From Erythrocercus mccallii (Eukaryota; Chordata; Aves; Passeriformes; Dicruridae), in the NCBI GenBank assembly GCA_013397435.1, contig VZRG01001569.1, forward strand, positions 69,755-133,754: a DNA stretch of 64,000 nt, written 5' to 3'. Position numbers and translations under genes: made by a program. The notes beneath the pieces were generated by a model. The model was not told where the DNA came from. It did not search any database and was given only the letters and a program-made list of their open reading frames with translations. This document shows positions 13,859-27,700 of this stretch, piece after piece. Positions within the stretch are counted from its first letter, which is position 1, and every line of letters starts with the position of its first letter.

Positions 13859-16800
13859 AAGAGAGTTATACAGTGAATTCCAGTGAGGAACTGGAATGGT
13901 ATAAACACATAGTAGGTAGGCAGGAGGACACAGCACTTTATCCCGTGATGGGCAAAGCATACTGCCCATGTGCAGGGCTTACCTTGGGTACTGCTGCCTT
14001 CGTGGTGAATGACAGCAGGGCCTCATCACTGCAATAAATAGCATCTCTTAGTGTTTGCAAACTCCTCGTTTGCTTTATTTTTCTAAGCTTTCCAAGATGC
14101 TTGGGCATGGCCAATTTTACCCTTTTGAGCTGCATACTTTCTTCCCATTAGCCCATGTATTAGAATGCAGCTTTGAACCTCTGCAGTTGCCCATATTTTT
14201 CTTAAGCTTGACTTTCTTCAGGAAATTATTTTGTCTCATGTTAAGAAACCCAGGTGCTATTGCTGCTGGAATATAAAAAGGATTTTTTTGACTTCTTGTC
14301 TATATCACATGCATGTTTCCATGCCTTGTGCTTGTTTTCTTGAGAAGTATAGTTGTGAGGACAGCAAGAGTCATAATGAAGTTACTGGAAAAGTGAGGAA
14401 GGTCTGGATTTTTTACTGAAATTACATTTACAATTTGTCTTCTCTGACTATTTATTTGGACCATTTCTTGTCTTCTGGGTGGATCTACTATTAGACATTT
14501 CTAATACAGAAGTGAACTAGTGACTCAAGGCTCTAGCTGCACTCAGTTGAAATAAATAGGCTATTTTTAGGTGCAATTAATCTGACTTTCCCAAATATCC
14601 ATTTAGAATAAGATCAATCCTTAAAAGCATGTAACCCTCTCCATCAACCAGCAAGGGAATGTGGAGCAGCTAGCTTACATGCAGATGTCTGCAGTTAGTC
14701 AAATAAATCCCTCACTTTCTGTGTTTGTTTTCTATTGCTGCTGTGCCAAGCATGTTGCATACCTAAATAATTACTGTAGTTTTGAACAGTAGTCACTGAG
14801 TCTGTAGCTGTGAATTGCATATTATTCACTTAGTGGATATTTTCTTCTCAAAAAAGCCCCATTTAGAAGAGGTTATAGGTTTTAGCAAGGTGTCTTCACA
14901 CTTTAGTATCGTGATTACAGTAATAAATACACAGAAATGTTGCTCTGTAGCATTATGTCACTGAAATTTGCTGACACAGTAAATCGTAAATGGGATACAA
15001 TGATTTATGGCTTATGACTTCAGCATATGTTACAGAGGATGCTTTAATAGAAGAGCGGTGTATGATACTAATTACCCTGTGAAATCACACTATAATAATA
15101 CTTCAAGTAATCACACTTCAAAGTGACAAAATTTTCTTAACAGGCATCTTCTCAGGAATGCTGCCTGCTCCAATTTCTTATGCCTGTTCCTTATTACGTA
15201 AGAAAATTTACTTTTGTGTTGGCAAATAATTTTAAATATATTCCCCATAAAAACAAAAGTCCGATACTGCATTTGGATCCATGCATGGCATTTCAAGGTA
15301 CTTGAGGCAGCAAAATCTTTGCTCCTTCTAGATGACTTGATGTGAAAAGAGAGGAGATATGGTCTTCCCACTGAGGCAGAGAAAAGATTTAAAGATGTAT
15401 TACAGATGTCACCTCCTGCTGTCGGGTAACTTACAGTCTGTCAGGCAAGATAAGGGGAAAAGATGCCCTATACTCAACACCTCAAAACTTGAATGGTTAA
15501 GAAATGTATTCTCTCAGGAATTTGGAGAGGAAACCATGCCTAGTGGTTGCTGATCTGAGTGGCAGCTTTGCAACAGTTCCCCAGGGCTAGGAAGGAAAAT
15601 GTGGGACATTTGATGCACTTCTGCTTCTCCACCCTACCACCCCACATTCTTGCAATTACAACACATTTGAGGATGAAGTAGACAGCCCTGCTTCCTGATG
15701 GAGATCCACACAGAAATACCAGAGGACTCAGCTCCAGCATCCCTCTCCACATGGGATGTGCTTGTTCTTACTGTGTTAGCTATCTTGTAAGGCATCATTG
15801 CCTCTGCAAGATGTTTGTAGGGATTTCTTTTTCCTTGGATAACATGACTTTCTTTTTCTTCCCAGATGATTCACACAACTGACTACTGGAACTACAGTTC
15901 AAAAAATAATAGCTCATAGACAAGTGCATAATGCATAAAATCTGTATCAGTGTAGCTTAAAAATTTAGAGTACCAGATTTGCTCACAGCCCTTTCTAGGA
16001 AAAGCACAATATCCTTATTTTGTAGAGAAAGACAAAAGGAGAAGTCCTGACTCCATTAAAGGGAAAGGTAAATTTCTCATGAGCCTCAATTTTTTTTAAA
16101 AAAAAAAGATTGGCATATTACTGATAGAGCTAGGTTAATTTTCTGTTTCTGATTCTTCAAAGCAGTTGGTGTAGAGACAACTAACTGCTTTGGCTGGAGA
16201 AAATGAAAAAAAAATAGAAATGTTGAAATAGTTAGTTCCAAAATTTCAAAGTCAAATGTTTCAGATTTTTAATGTGAAACAAATCCTCTCTCATTTAAAT
16301 TTTTTCCTTAGATTCTTACTCTTTCAAATGATAAAATTATCATAATATCAAAACATATGGATTCAAATCAAATAATTTTTGATTAATGTAGTGTAATTAA
16401 TTTAGTATTCCTTCTTTCCTTTTTGAAGGAAAAAACAAACCAAAAATACCCAGCTCAAATGAGAACAGATTTTCTTACAATTTTTACTTCAGCTACCAAC
16501 CCAGAAAATCCATTATTTTCACATTTTTAATTCATGGTAAAGTCTTAGGAGCTATTTTGGCCTGTCACTTGATGGGTGTATTGCATAAAATACCTTAAAT
16601 ATTTATGAATGTATCAAACTCTATGACACAAGTAGCTTGACTATCAGATTGGTTTTCTGAAGTAAACTTTACAGATATAACTCTGTATAATGAAGAAAGT
16701 TTTGCTTAAACTGATGTAAGAAATATCTAATTGTAAAACACATGGTTTAAAATGGAAGTGGGGGAACCCAGAAGGTATCTTTGTCCTTCTGCCTTGGGTC

Positions 16801-19800
16801 ACTGTTGACTGAAATACACTGAAAGTTTAATTCATGGCCAAGAATATACGATTTTTAGTAGCTTTTCCTGCTGGAGTACAGTTCTCTGTGACTTAATTGG
16901 AAATTTAATTTAATTTAAATTGAAAAGTTTTTTCATTTGTGAAGTATTCCCATCAGAAATCTACAATGTCCTGCAGAATTAGACTCTGTAACATTGTTAA
17001 ACCCTTAATTGACTGTTTCCCATCAATGTGTTCTCACAGTCAAAAGTCTCTGTGTTGCATTTTGCATTGTGTGTATTTGATGACACATTCTCTTCTTTAA
17101 TGCATCAATTTTTTCTTAAAACAAAGCGACAATGAAAATAATAAGTGAGTAATTTATTGATAATTTACTGAGAAAGCACTGAAGTAAACCCACAGTACAG
17201 GTGTTTTTGTAGAAGAACGAAGACAGACTAGCAGGCGAGATTAAAACAAACAAAAAAACCCCCAACTACTGCATCACTAACTGGCCCCAGTCTGACTCTG
17301 GTGGTCATTTCTGTCCTCCCTGGTGGCTGGGCTGCAGGCACAGGGAGTGCATTGGTGCCGTGTCAGTGTTCTGGTGTTAAAGTTCAGTGCCAGCTCCCAG
17401 AGCACTGCCTGGGGACGCTGGAGAGAGCCGCCTTCGCTCACGGGGTTTGTGCGTCACTGTCTGTGAGGCTGGAGAAGAGCCTCTGCAGGGCAGTGGATCC
17501 ACATCCATACTGGCAGCACAGTATTAACATTTGAAGACTAGGCCAATTTGTCCCAAAATTGGAAAACTAAATACTCATCTATAGGCATTGACCTGACGTT
17601 CTTCTGTTGAAGCCTTGAAACCAGAACCCACCAGACCCCACCATGGTTTGATGGTCTAATTTTTAAATTTCCTGGGTCAGACTTTAAAAATAATGGTCCT
17701 TGAAATCATTTTCCTAAGCACAATGCACAGAAAAAAACCCAAGGGTGAGAAGTAGGTGGATCAATATAAACTGTATATGGCCTTATTTTTATTTATGATA
17801 AGGCGCTTTATCTTGCATTTTATCTCCATTATAAAGAAGCCTTAAAATTAGTGTAGAAATTGCAATTTAAAACCCATTACCCTCACTGTAAAGCAATTCA
17901 CTGTCAGGATGAAGGAGGAGAGGCATGGTTTGGTGATAAAGAGAATCAAGCCCATTATTCCCAAGAAATCCAGTTTGCTTCAGTGAGAGAAGAGGAACTT
18001 CTAGGTCATTTCAGTAGTTATTTTATTCAGTAAAGAATAAATAAAGGAGACTCTGTACCACTGGCAAATTTGATCTATAATGCCTCATGCAAAAACCAGA
18101 TTTTTCAAATGAACCTTGGTGGCTTCAGAGAAGTGTAAGAGAGACTGACAGGCACTACTTGGCTTGAAGAAAATAAGTTCTTGTTCTGCAGCTAATTGAC
18201 TTGCTCACCTCTTCTGTAGAGATGAGAAATGTATTTTAAAGGTGGGTTTATGGACACCATTCCCTACACTTAAGTAAGGTGTTTTTACTGTGTGTATTAG
18301 ACATTCAATATTTGTGTGTGAATATCCATACACTTTGGGAAATACTGTATTCTGCTTCTCAGTGTGCTCTCTAAGCCTCTTTCACTGTAGTTTCTTCAAG
18401 TTAGGAGCACTCACTGTCACCAATAAAACTGCTCACCATGTTTACTGGTGTTTCAAGGGCTTTCTCCCTGTTCAGAAAACAGTAGTAAACTGTACTTACT
18501 CACTTTTGTTCATGGCTTAAAGATGAACTGAATTTAACTGAAACAGCGCATCAAATAAGGCTAAATGTCAACCATACTAGCCAAAATGTTAAATATTTTG
18601 AAAAGCTGTAAGCTGACAAGAGGGAGAAATTATTATAGAGACAGTTTGGATGAGATGCAAGTAGATGAAATCAAGTGATAAAAATGTAGTTTTCTTCTCC
18701 CATTCGTGGCATACTGAGGTAAATTAATGCAATTTTTCCTTTACCTATTATAGGTATGCTAGCACCTATTAAAATATATAACCTTTGTATACAGTAACCT
18801 AATCCAGTGCTGATTATAACACTAATGTGACATATTTCTGTTACTATGCTCTTCTTGCTTTGGAAATAATGGCATGTAGGTCTAGAAAGACAGGTATGCC
18901 TTTCTGTCTTGTCTAATCTTAATTTCCTTTTAATTCCATAAGGAATGTTAATGCAATTGGTTGGTGAACATAGAAAGGGGAACTTGTGTTAATAGTTTGT
19001 AGATCAGTCTCTTGATCTCCCAGGAGAATTTTATCTTCTAGCTACAGTAGTATGATGAGGTATATGACTGGGTTTTGTTTTAATTAAAGTTTTAGACTTC
19101 TCATTTCAGAGAGTGTAGATGGAGATGGTGTGATCATATTGCACCACTGTGTCAGAACTGTTGAACAACACACTTATTTCTCTGCTTGGAAAGACTTAAT
19201 AATGAGTTCACAGATGCTAAAGTAGAATTATTTTATAAAGTCAGGCACCAATTAATTTCTCAGCATTGGTTACAGCAAACTGAAGAATAATCAGGTAACA
19301 ATTTTGAAGTCCTGTAGTAAATTGCTTCTTTACTCCAAGGCACTGCATTCTGATATCTATTTCCTAAAGAAATAGCCTTATAGATAGGAACCCAACTAGT
19401 ATAAAACAATAAGTTTGACTAACTGTATCTCTCTCTCTCTCACTGTAATACAAAAATACCCTCTTATCCCAAATCACTGCTAAGGTTCTATTCCTTTTGG
19501 AATACTATTCAAGCATAATGCAGAAATAGTGACTTCTGGAATTAATGAATGTTTCTGCTAGTTTGGGTGTCTCTTGTGTTCTGATTGCAGGACTTGACAT
19601 GAAGCTCTTATTAAGAAAGTGTCTCATTAATACACTACTTCCAGAAGGGAAGAATCCTCAGCAGACATTTCCTCTTGTTCAGCAGATCACAACACAAGGT
19701 CCTTGCCACAGCCATTTAGAAAGGAAATAGAAACAAGCAGCCTAATTAAAATAATATCTGTTGAAACTCAATGTGCCACAAAAGACCCATACATGAAGTA

Positions 19801-21030
19801 ATCATTTTCTGTAAAAGGTTTCATAAATACAAAACAAAAGAAGCATCTAGTTTCAAAGAGAAGAAAAAATTCCAAAGGAGGAAACACAGTGTTTATTTGC
19901 AATTAATAATATGTAAGTCCAGCCTCATCAAAACTGCCTTTGGAGAAAGAGATTGAGAGACTGTCTGTTTTGCAATATATATTACCTCATGTGGTGTTCT
20001 CAAAAAATATTGAATGATACAGAAGTGTCAAAGGCTGTCTAGCAACCTTGACAAGACTGAAACCTGTGAGTATACACATAAATGAGGGCTAAGAAAAAAA
20101 GTTGATAAAATTCACCCTTCCCTGAGCGGAGTGGTTTTAATCCCCCTGCAAAAGTTCATGAGACTTGTGCTGGATTCAAGCAAGGGTAAAATCATATACT
20201 CTGAATTAGCAACATTAGCAGCACTTCAGCAGAGAGAGGGGGGAAATGATCCTTTAAGACCTTGTTTTCAGAAATCTTGAGCTCCGTGAATAAGTGCCTT
20301 CTTTATCTATGTTAGCATTCAGTTAATACTAATGTAGAGATAAGCTGCAAAATAGTGAAGAGGGTTTACTTTAGAGAGTTGCTTATGTAGCCGATGACAA
20401 GAGATGATAGAAGTTCTGCCAGGGCTGAACGCGGGTGCAGGATGCTGAGAGGAGCAGGTTTAACTTCACCAAGCAATCAATATGTGGCACCTGAAGGTCA
20501 AAGGAACTTGAGAGCATTCAAAAATATATGAGGTATGTCAAGAAACTTGAGGGGGTTGCAAACTGTACATCTTTCTTTTGGTCATTTTCTGGGCAGACAC
20601 GTAGCTGATGTGATTTTTTCACAGGATGTTTAAGGGTGTATTTGGGTAATGACAGTATGGCCAGATATGACAGTCATTACCATTTCTGAATAATGATGCA
20701 GGTGTACTGACACATTGTGACAAAGGAATTGCAGGTGTTTTTTGATTTCTTATGTGGCAGTAAACGTTCTGTTAATTGCAATTGGTGTAATCAGCTTGGC
20801 CTTTTAAGGAATGATATCTTAAGTCCACAGGCAGAAGAAAACCTGGAAATCTCAAGTTATTCCTCAAGAGCACAACAAAAATCCCCATCTCAAGGCAGAC
20901 TTTTTACCTGGTTAAAGTACCAAATGTGCATCTGGTTGAAGACAGGACTAGATGAAACCACAGATTTCCAGTTTGCAGAAAATTTTGAAGTTTCAAAAAT
21001 TTGTTGTGCTTTCATTCAGGGTCCCCATCA
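13859..21030. other. Unique AT-rich non-coding DNA, no gene recognised
   Basis: No recognisable coding exon, RNA gene or interspersed repeat. Simple-sequence features are a T8/A10 junction at 16090-16107 (self-complementary), a (TC)7 run at 19428-19441 and several AATTT-rich stretches near 16895-16925. A short GC-richer patch at about 17280-17530 stands out from its surroundings but contains no open frame with known similarity. Confidence 0.55.
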
Positions 21031-21031
21031 A

Positions 21032-21081
21032 TGTACATATTCTATATTCTACATATTCTATTGTACATATTCTATTCTATT
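21032..21081 (+). repeat. Short degenerate minisatellite (CATATTCTAT-like)
   Basis: The words ACATATTCTAT, ATTCTACATATTCTATTG and ACATATTCTATTCTATTG follow one another, giving an irregular array of a 5- to 11-bp unit built on TATTCTA. It is about 50 bp long. Plus-strand open frames across it are therefore rich in repeated Y, I, F and H residues and are not evidence of a gene. Confidence 0.7.
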
Positions 21082-21113
21082 GTTCAGCTAAGAAAGAGGC
21101 AGCTCCCAAAAGT

Positions 21114-21160
21114 CTCTGGCTCATCTGGAGGCCCAGTAGTGATTGCCTCTGGCTCATCTG
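21114..21160 (+). repeat. 14-bp direct repeat pair
   Basis: CTCTGGCTCATCTG occurs at 21114-21127 and again at 21147-21160, with a 19-bp spacer. The match is exact. It lies just downstream of the TATTCTA minisatellite. No transposon termini were seen around the pair. Confidence 0.8.
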
Positions 21161-22383
21161 TCCAGTGTCATTGTTCCCCATTAGGAGAACTCTCAGGGAA
21201 TTACATGGGCTGGTAAGAAACGAGTCCAGCTTGAAGTGGGCTGAGGACCCTCACTTGGGAAATGAGTGTCTAAGGTTCCCATTTTTTTCAAAAATAGTGT
21301 ACAACTGCAAGACAGACTGCAGCACTCTGAAAACAGGGTCTCTTTTCAGGTAGTCCCACAGCTGTAGTTGAAGCTTGAAATGTACATTATTAATTCAAAT
21401 TGCCTTGTTCCAGCTGGTATGTATAAAACTGGCTCCATAGTTATTATCAAATATGGATGTACTTCTAACAGCTTCCTCTTAAGTGAACTAATGTAATCTG
21501 AAACATACTTATGTCTGTGTCAGATATCTGTGGTTGAAATAGATAATTTCACTGAAACTCCTAATGCATGTTATGTCAAGAAGTGTTTGCCAAAAACGTT
21601 GCATTTTCTAAAAGAGCCAAAGATTCATCAATACCCCTCAGAACCATGTTTCATTTCCTGATCACCTTTTCCACAGTACAGTGTGGTTTCTGTCCAGTTC
21701 CTTTTTTCACTTTCTTTCTTCATGAAATGCAGACAATTCCCATGTATCAGACATTTACTTGGCTTCCAAAGGCAAGTGTTTTGGAGGGTCATTATCCATA
21801 AAGTTCAGTGCCAGGAAAATGAAAAGTGTGCTTTGCATATGTAGTGTATGTTATACATGGTTATTACTTAAAGTAAACCTGTAAAAGATCAATGTAAATA
21901 ATGGTAAGAGAAGCACTGGCCTCAACTCCCACTGACCCAAATGTGAGAAGAGAGGGGTTGAATTCAGTAAGAGGGTTCTTAAAAATCTCACCCATAGTGG
22001 TTTTGGGTTTTTTTGGTTTTTTTTTAGAAAAAAGCCAATTTGGAGATGGGAAAACAATGAACATGTTCTGGTCTCTGTCAAATGATGTTTGCTGTCACTG
22101 AGAGCAGAGAAAATAGCAGAAATGGAGTATATTTAGAGGATGCTACAAATATACCTTCCTCCCCATCAGGACTTTGATAAATAGCGTGTGCTCTGCAGTG
22201 TTTCTCTTGCAGGGCATCCAGAAGCAGTAGAATGACACACACACTCATTTTGTTTATGTGACAAGACTTCTATTTGGAAAAACTGATGAACAAAATGCCA
22301 CATGTAGAGCAGTGCAGGAGATCTCATTTCTCTTCAGGCTGGGAAACGCATATTCTTCTGAAATCACATAACTCTGTGTGCGC

Positions 22384-22384
<1 letters not shown>

Positions 22385-22414
<30 letters not shown>
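22385..22414 (+). repeat. (TG)15 microsatellite
   Basis: Fifteen uninterrupted TG units, flanked on both sides by imperfect extensions containing GCGC-type steps (GTGTGCGC before, GCGCGTG after). It sits at the left edge of a GC-rich stretch reaching about 22680. Frames through it encode artificial Cys-Val or His-Thr runs on the two strands. A tract of this length is likely to vary in length between individuals. Confidence 0.95.
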
Positions 22415-22418
<4 letters not shown>

Positions 22419-22429
22419 TGCAAACAAGT

Positions 22430-23060
22430 GACTGCTGCCTGGGATGGCTGTGCCCACCTGGCAGCTGTGCTGAGAGAGACCAGCTCAGGCCTCTGCCAGG
22501 GCTGCCTGCTAACACCTCCTGAAACGAGGCAGTGGGGATGCACTTCCCTGGCCTTGCCTCCCCCTGCTGCAGTCTCACTGTGCTGCTGCCCACCCCCAGC
22601 AACACCATTCCCTGCCAGAGCAATCCCTGTGGCCTTGCCAGGCACCACCTGCTCTAGTGTAAGGATAGTATAAGGGTGCAGTTTCTCTGTAGCTGATGTG
22701 ATACAGGTGAAAGGATATACCCACTTTTGGGTTTGAATTCCTGTTCCTCCTTTTTGCCATCCCACTGTTGGTTGATTCTGAACCCTGAGCTGCACACAGC
22801 TCCAGGGCAGTCTGCACGTGGCTCCCTGGTGGGGATATATCCCATGGCGCTCCAAGACAGTGCAAGAAGGGGGACGGAGAGGTAACCCAAGAGGAGTTGC
22901 CCCACCACAGCCAGGTAGAGGCCTGGCTCTCTCAACAGCTTACTGGTGTGGGTGGTACATGCCTGGTGGGCCAGAGAGATGTTTTGTAGGTGGCCCAGAG
23001 AGGCAGGGAGGTTGATAGCACCATCACAGCTTTGTGAGCATAGCACTGGGCTGCTGCCTT
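22430..23060. other. GC-rich stretch beside the TG repeat, no gene recognised
   Basis: The base composition is clearly higher in G and C than in neighbouring sequence, with CTGCC, CAGC and CCTGG words. Several overlapping frames of 80 to 160 codons are open on both strands, as expected where stop codons are rare by composition. None has a recognisable domain. CpG is not enriched enough to call a CpG island by eye. Confidence 0.4.
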
Positions 23061-24687
23061 TCATTTAGCAAGGCTCTGGCTCCAGCTTTGGGATATGGTG
23101 TCTTAAAAGCGCTGCCTGACTATTCTGTCACATCATTTCACCACATAACAAACTAAACCTTTCTGGCCAAAAGATGTGATCCTTTTTGCAAATGCTTGTC
23201 CTTCATCTGGCAAGCATGCCCAGCAGTTCATGTTTCCCTCTGATTACTGTGCCAGGGACTCTCCTCCTCACAGATCCTCTCCATGGTTATCTTATTTCTC
23301 ATGCCATCTCCTCAACTACCCATACACAGCTTGTCTCAGAGGCTGAGAGTCCTTGCCTGGCTTTCTCCAATGCCCACATCTCTGTTTCACGTGGAGCGCA
23401 TGCGTATGAAACAGTTTCATTTTTGCATCTCAGGAGACCCCTTCATCTCTCACATTCCCTTTGTGTTTCTCTGGGGCATTGGTGCCAGCACTGTCCTTCT
23501 CACAGTCCACTTGGAGCAGTGTCATTGCCCTCTATGATGATGCTTCTGAATTAGACAAAACTATCTGCATTTTCTGTTTTGCAGTCTTCTGCCTTAGTGC
23601 CTTCACTGTCTGGTGTTTTTCTCTTGAACAGGTCTATGCCACCCTGTATGCATGCCTGTGGTAAAATCCTCCAGCCTTAATGCCGTTTTCTGTTAATATC
23701 TGTATAATCACACAGCACACATGCGGATCTATGTTTTTCTTTTCTTTATTTTTCTTTATGTGTACTTGCATCAGGTACAACAGGAGGTGGGTGAGCTTTT
23801 TAACTGGGAATGCTCACAAGGTGTTGCTATAGAAGTTTTGAAAGCTGACCCTGTAAACCATCTCAGCAATATTTGAGAGGGTATGTACATGCTATCTGCC
23901 TCATAAAAGCTTACGTTCATGCAGTCAAACGATTTACAATGGCAAAGGTGTATTGGGTCAATGAAGAGGGAAAGCAGAAACACCAGGCAATTTCTTCCTA
24001 CAGTGCATGTGCTCTGCTACAGATCAGAAAGGCTTGTGGTTTTTGTATTTCAGGAGCTTCATGTTGTCCATGCTCAGTGGAACAAGCTCTTCTGATCAAT
24101 CCATATCTAACAGGATGAGGCCCCTCCTGGGCAGCAAGCTTGAGGCACTGCTTGCAGGATGCACACTACCACCATATATCCCACCTGTGCCTTTCTCTCC
24201 ATACTGCTGGGAAGAGTTTAGGCTCCTGGTAAAGGGATGAATGGTTTTCATATTTCCTCCTTGAAAATGCTACAGTCTTGGCCCTAGCTTGCATTTCTGT
24301 GTGCTTGGCCTCACAGCAGCCAGCTAGATTCAAGCCAGCTAGCTGCAGCCCCCTCCTCTTTTGCTACAAGAGCTTATCTCTGTTACCCACTCCAAGTGTT
24401 TCTCTCTCCATCCAGCCTCCACATCACACCCTACTTGATCCTGCACATCTGTGGGGGCCAACTGCAAATGTAGAACTCACCTGCAGTGACTGTGACCTCC
24501 TGAACCCACCAGGAAATACTCCAAGTGGAGACTGTCTCTTGGAGGAGAAGTCCTGAGCTGTTGAGCTTGGAACTGGCCAACAGCAACGAGAGAAGCACAG
24601 AGTTGCTGTTGAAATGGCATCATCTGACTGCTTATGGCTGGACCATGACTGAAATTACTTGTTTTGTTTTCTTCAGTGCTTATACCA

Positions 24688-24765
24688 CAGGAAGGTTGGA
24701 CTAGATTACATCCAGTGGTCCCATCCAGCTTTAATCATTGTTTAATCATCCAGCTTTAATCATCA
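24688..24765 (+). mobile_element. CR1 retrotransposon 3'-end fragment
   Basis: The plus strand reads GGAAGGTTGGACTAGATTAC followed by ATCCAGTGGTCCCATCCAGC, the conserved 3' end of avian CR1 elements (normally GGTTGGACTAGATGATCTCC, then AGAGGTCCCTTCCAGCC). Only about 50 bp of recognisable element remains, a severe 5' truncation typical of CR1. In place of the usual short terminal octamer repeats, the end has a 17-bp direct repeat (CATCCAGCTTTAATCAT at 24722-24738 and 24747-24763). It has no coding capacity. Confidence 0.75.
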
Positions 24766-27700
24766 TTTTTTATTACCTGCCACTTCAACCCTTGTTTTCC
24801 TGCCTTCAGTGTTTAGGAGTCTCAAATCCAGGCAGCATCTGCTTTTTGTTTGGGAAGTTCCTGTTGTATTGGAAGTGCTCTTGAAGTAAACAAACAAAGA
24901 CTGTGGTGATGGCAGTGTAATGTAGACAACTTGTGAAGCAAAATTAGTGATTCCCCCATAGGAGGTCTGGGTCAAATTTGGCTCTTCTTATATCCATACA
25001 AGACAAGAGAGAGTGGAATCTGCTTAGATTTGTGGGAAGGCAGAAATCTGATTTTTCTGGGCTCAGATGTAGATTGGAAGGGAAAGCAACAGAATTCTGC
25101 CACTGATTATGCTGTAAATCACATTAACTTTACATGTCTGATGCGTCCTTCAAGTTTAGTGTTCTCTGAATTACTGCCTTCATGTTTACACTGTTAAAAG
25201 TCTAATGTGTTAGTAAGCAGCAATCACCACAGCTTTGCTCCACATTAGGGAAAAAACCCTTACTCTCTTTACCAAGAAAGACTGTCAGGGATTACTGCAT
25301 GTGCATGTCCTGACAAACCAAACAGCCTCCAGGGTGCTTATTTCTGCTGCTGCTCATTTCATGTTTTATCCATTAAATGAACACGATGATGGTATTTTTT
25401 CTTATTTCTTGATGTCACTTTTAGCATGCTGGCAAAATTTAACATGTAGTCATCTTGGCTCAGTATAAGCACTACTGTCATATAAATTAGTTTTGAAGAA
25501 ATAATTTGCTTATTAATCATGGATTTAAAAACCTCCCTTGTTCATTGTATGTGTTTTGAAGGGAAAGACCTAGGTTCAGCAGGTTTAGATTTGGCAAGAT
25601 TAAGATAGATATGCAAAGCTTTTCTCATATCACAGGGTTTTTATTATGGCCCTGTTTTTATGGGAAGTATATACATTTTAAAATTATTTCAATAATACAG
25701 TTAGGTTCATCACATAGAGAAGTCAGCTGCTAATATAGAACTACTGTGATCTATAGCTGTTTTTATCAGGTCTTTCCAAAAGAAGAAGAATTGTTTGAGG
25801 AAATAGGTTTATTGTAAATGTGTTGGGATTACACTCAATAATGGAGTTGATGTTCCCTGGGAAAAAGCTTTTCCCTTTTTCTCTGTTGTATGTCAGTCCT
25901 TATTTGCATTTTTAAAACATTTTCATTGCACTCTGTGGAGTTTCCTCACTTCTTCTTTTAAGAACTTAACATAGCTGAAAGTGATATTTGTCTCCAGTTT
26001 CTCTGGGAAAAGAATAACAACTGCTGCTTAGAAGACAGAGAATTTCTGATTGTTGGGTTTTTCCACAGAACTAATTACAAAACTGCATATTGCCTGGCAT
26101 GATAGTCTTTGAGCTGTGGCCTCAGTTGGTTATGACAGGATAAGAGGGCGTACATGCCTGGCCTCGCCAGATGGGATTTGTATTATCAGGAAAATTCTGG
26201 TTTTGACAGGGCTATCGTAGTGTCCCGCTGCTCGCCTTCCTCAGTCTTGTACGGACTGCTCTATTCTTCAAACACTGCCTCATCTCTTGTGCTTCTGATG
26301 TGGAACACACATCAGACACAGCAAGAATTTCCTAGATCCTGAGGTGGGTTTCCCCTGAAAATGATTTCGCTTGATGCCTTTATCGTCAATAAATCTTGGC
26401 AGCCAGACAGCACAGTCCGTTGCCACTCACATCTTGCTTTGTGTGAAAGTTACCCTTAACCTAACAGGAGCCATTTGATCCTTTTCAAACTGCAGGCTGT
26501 CTTTGGTGAGGTCCTGTTTTTCAAATGCTGTGCTGCAGCTTCAAACAATTGTTTTGCCCTTGTCATCACCATCATCGTCCATTGTTCTTTTTTCCCCAAT
26601 TGCACTTAATCTCCTGTATGTAAATCCAGTGTTGCATGAAAGCAGAAAAATTCTCTTCGTTTGGTTGTGTATGATAATGTTTAATAAAAACAAAGGCATG
26701 TGGTATATAAACATTTAGGAATGATACAGGTACGCATTTAATCTGAGAATCATTTATTGAATGTAAAAAGGCTACAATGCCTCCCTGACCAGAGCATTCT
26801 GTAAAAGCAGACCCTTACTCAAAAATTATCTGTATCCCAGAGAAGAAACAAACCAAATCAGAAAAAAAAATACTGCTTTTTTTTTTTGTGGTGTCCTTTT
26901 ACATGTGGATATTATTAATAACAAGATGATGCCTGTAACTAGGACTGGTTTTATTGCTCTAACTCTGGTGCATTTTTGTAGGTTAGAGAGAGTGCTCTCG
27001 TTTCTCCTGTTAGTGTCCATCCCTCAGAGATATGAAACATCCTGACATTTTTGGTGTGAAGTAAAAAGATCTGGAGTCAGAGCCTCATACTCTGGGGACC
27101 AGAGTGGGCCTCTGGTGTCACCCAGAGCTCATTTCTTCTGTCTCTGTACAGGTCCATGCTATGAACATGCACCAGTTCACATCACAGGGGTACATGTAGG
27201 TACCCCTGAAGTCATGTGAAGTGTCAGACAGCAAGGCCTCCCCAAGGGGTGGTCAGTTATGACCCAGGTATGATCTCTGGTGCCCCAGCTAGTCTGGAAT
27301 GAGAGGCAGGAGTTCCCCACAAGACCCCACTAGTGGTAAACCAGTGGCCCAGGAATTGCAGCTGACACCAGATAATTTTTAAGGTAAAAGTGTAATACAT
27401 TCAGGAGGAGTTTTCTGCTTTAAATCTAGGTGAACTTCATGAACTGAAGTCATCTAACATGAGATTTTTCTTCTGGGTTTCAGAATTTTCAGACTTGTTT
27501 TCCTTTACCATTCTGTCTTTTCTCCATCAACAACAAAAGCAGTTCAGTTACTGCAGCTTCATAATTCGCAGCCTTGATTTGCTTTTAATACAGGATTTGG
27601 AGATAGAGACGTAAAGAATATTTTAAAATTAAGAACTAAAGCCTCAGTTTGAACTAAACTGTGTCAGTCCAGACTGAAGTAATTGAGGATTGTCTCCACG

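Noticed and set aside
22364..22855. 163-codon minus-strand frame and overlapping frames on both strands
   Set aside because: It runs through the (TG)15 repeat, giving a His-Thr run, and through stop-poor GC-rich DNA. Several frames are open at once on both strands, and no domain is present.
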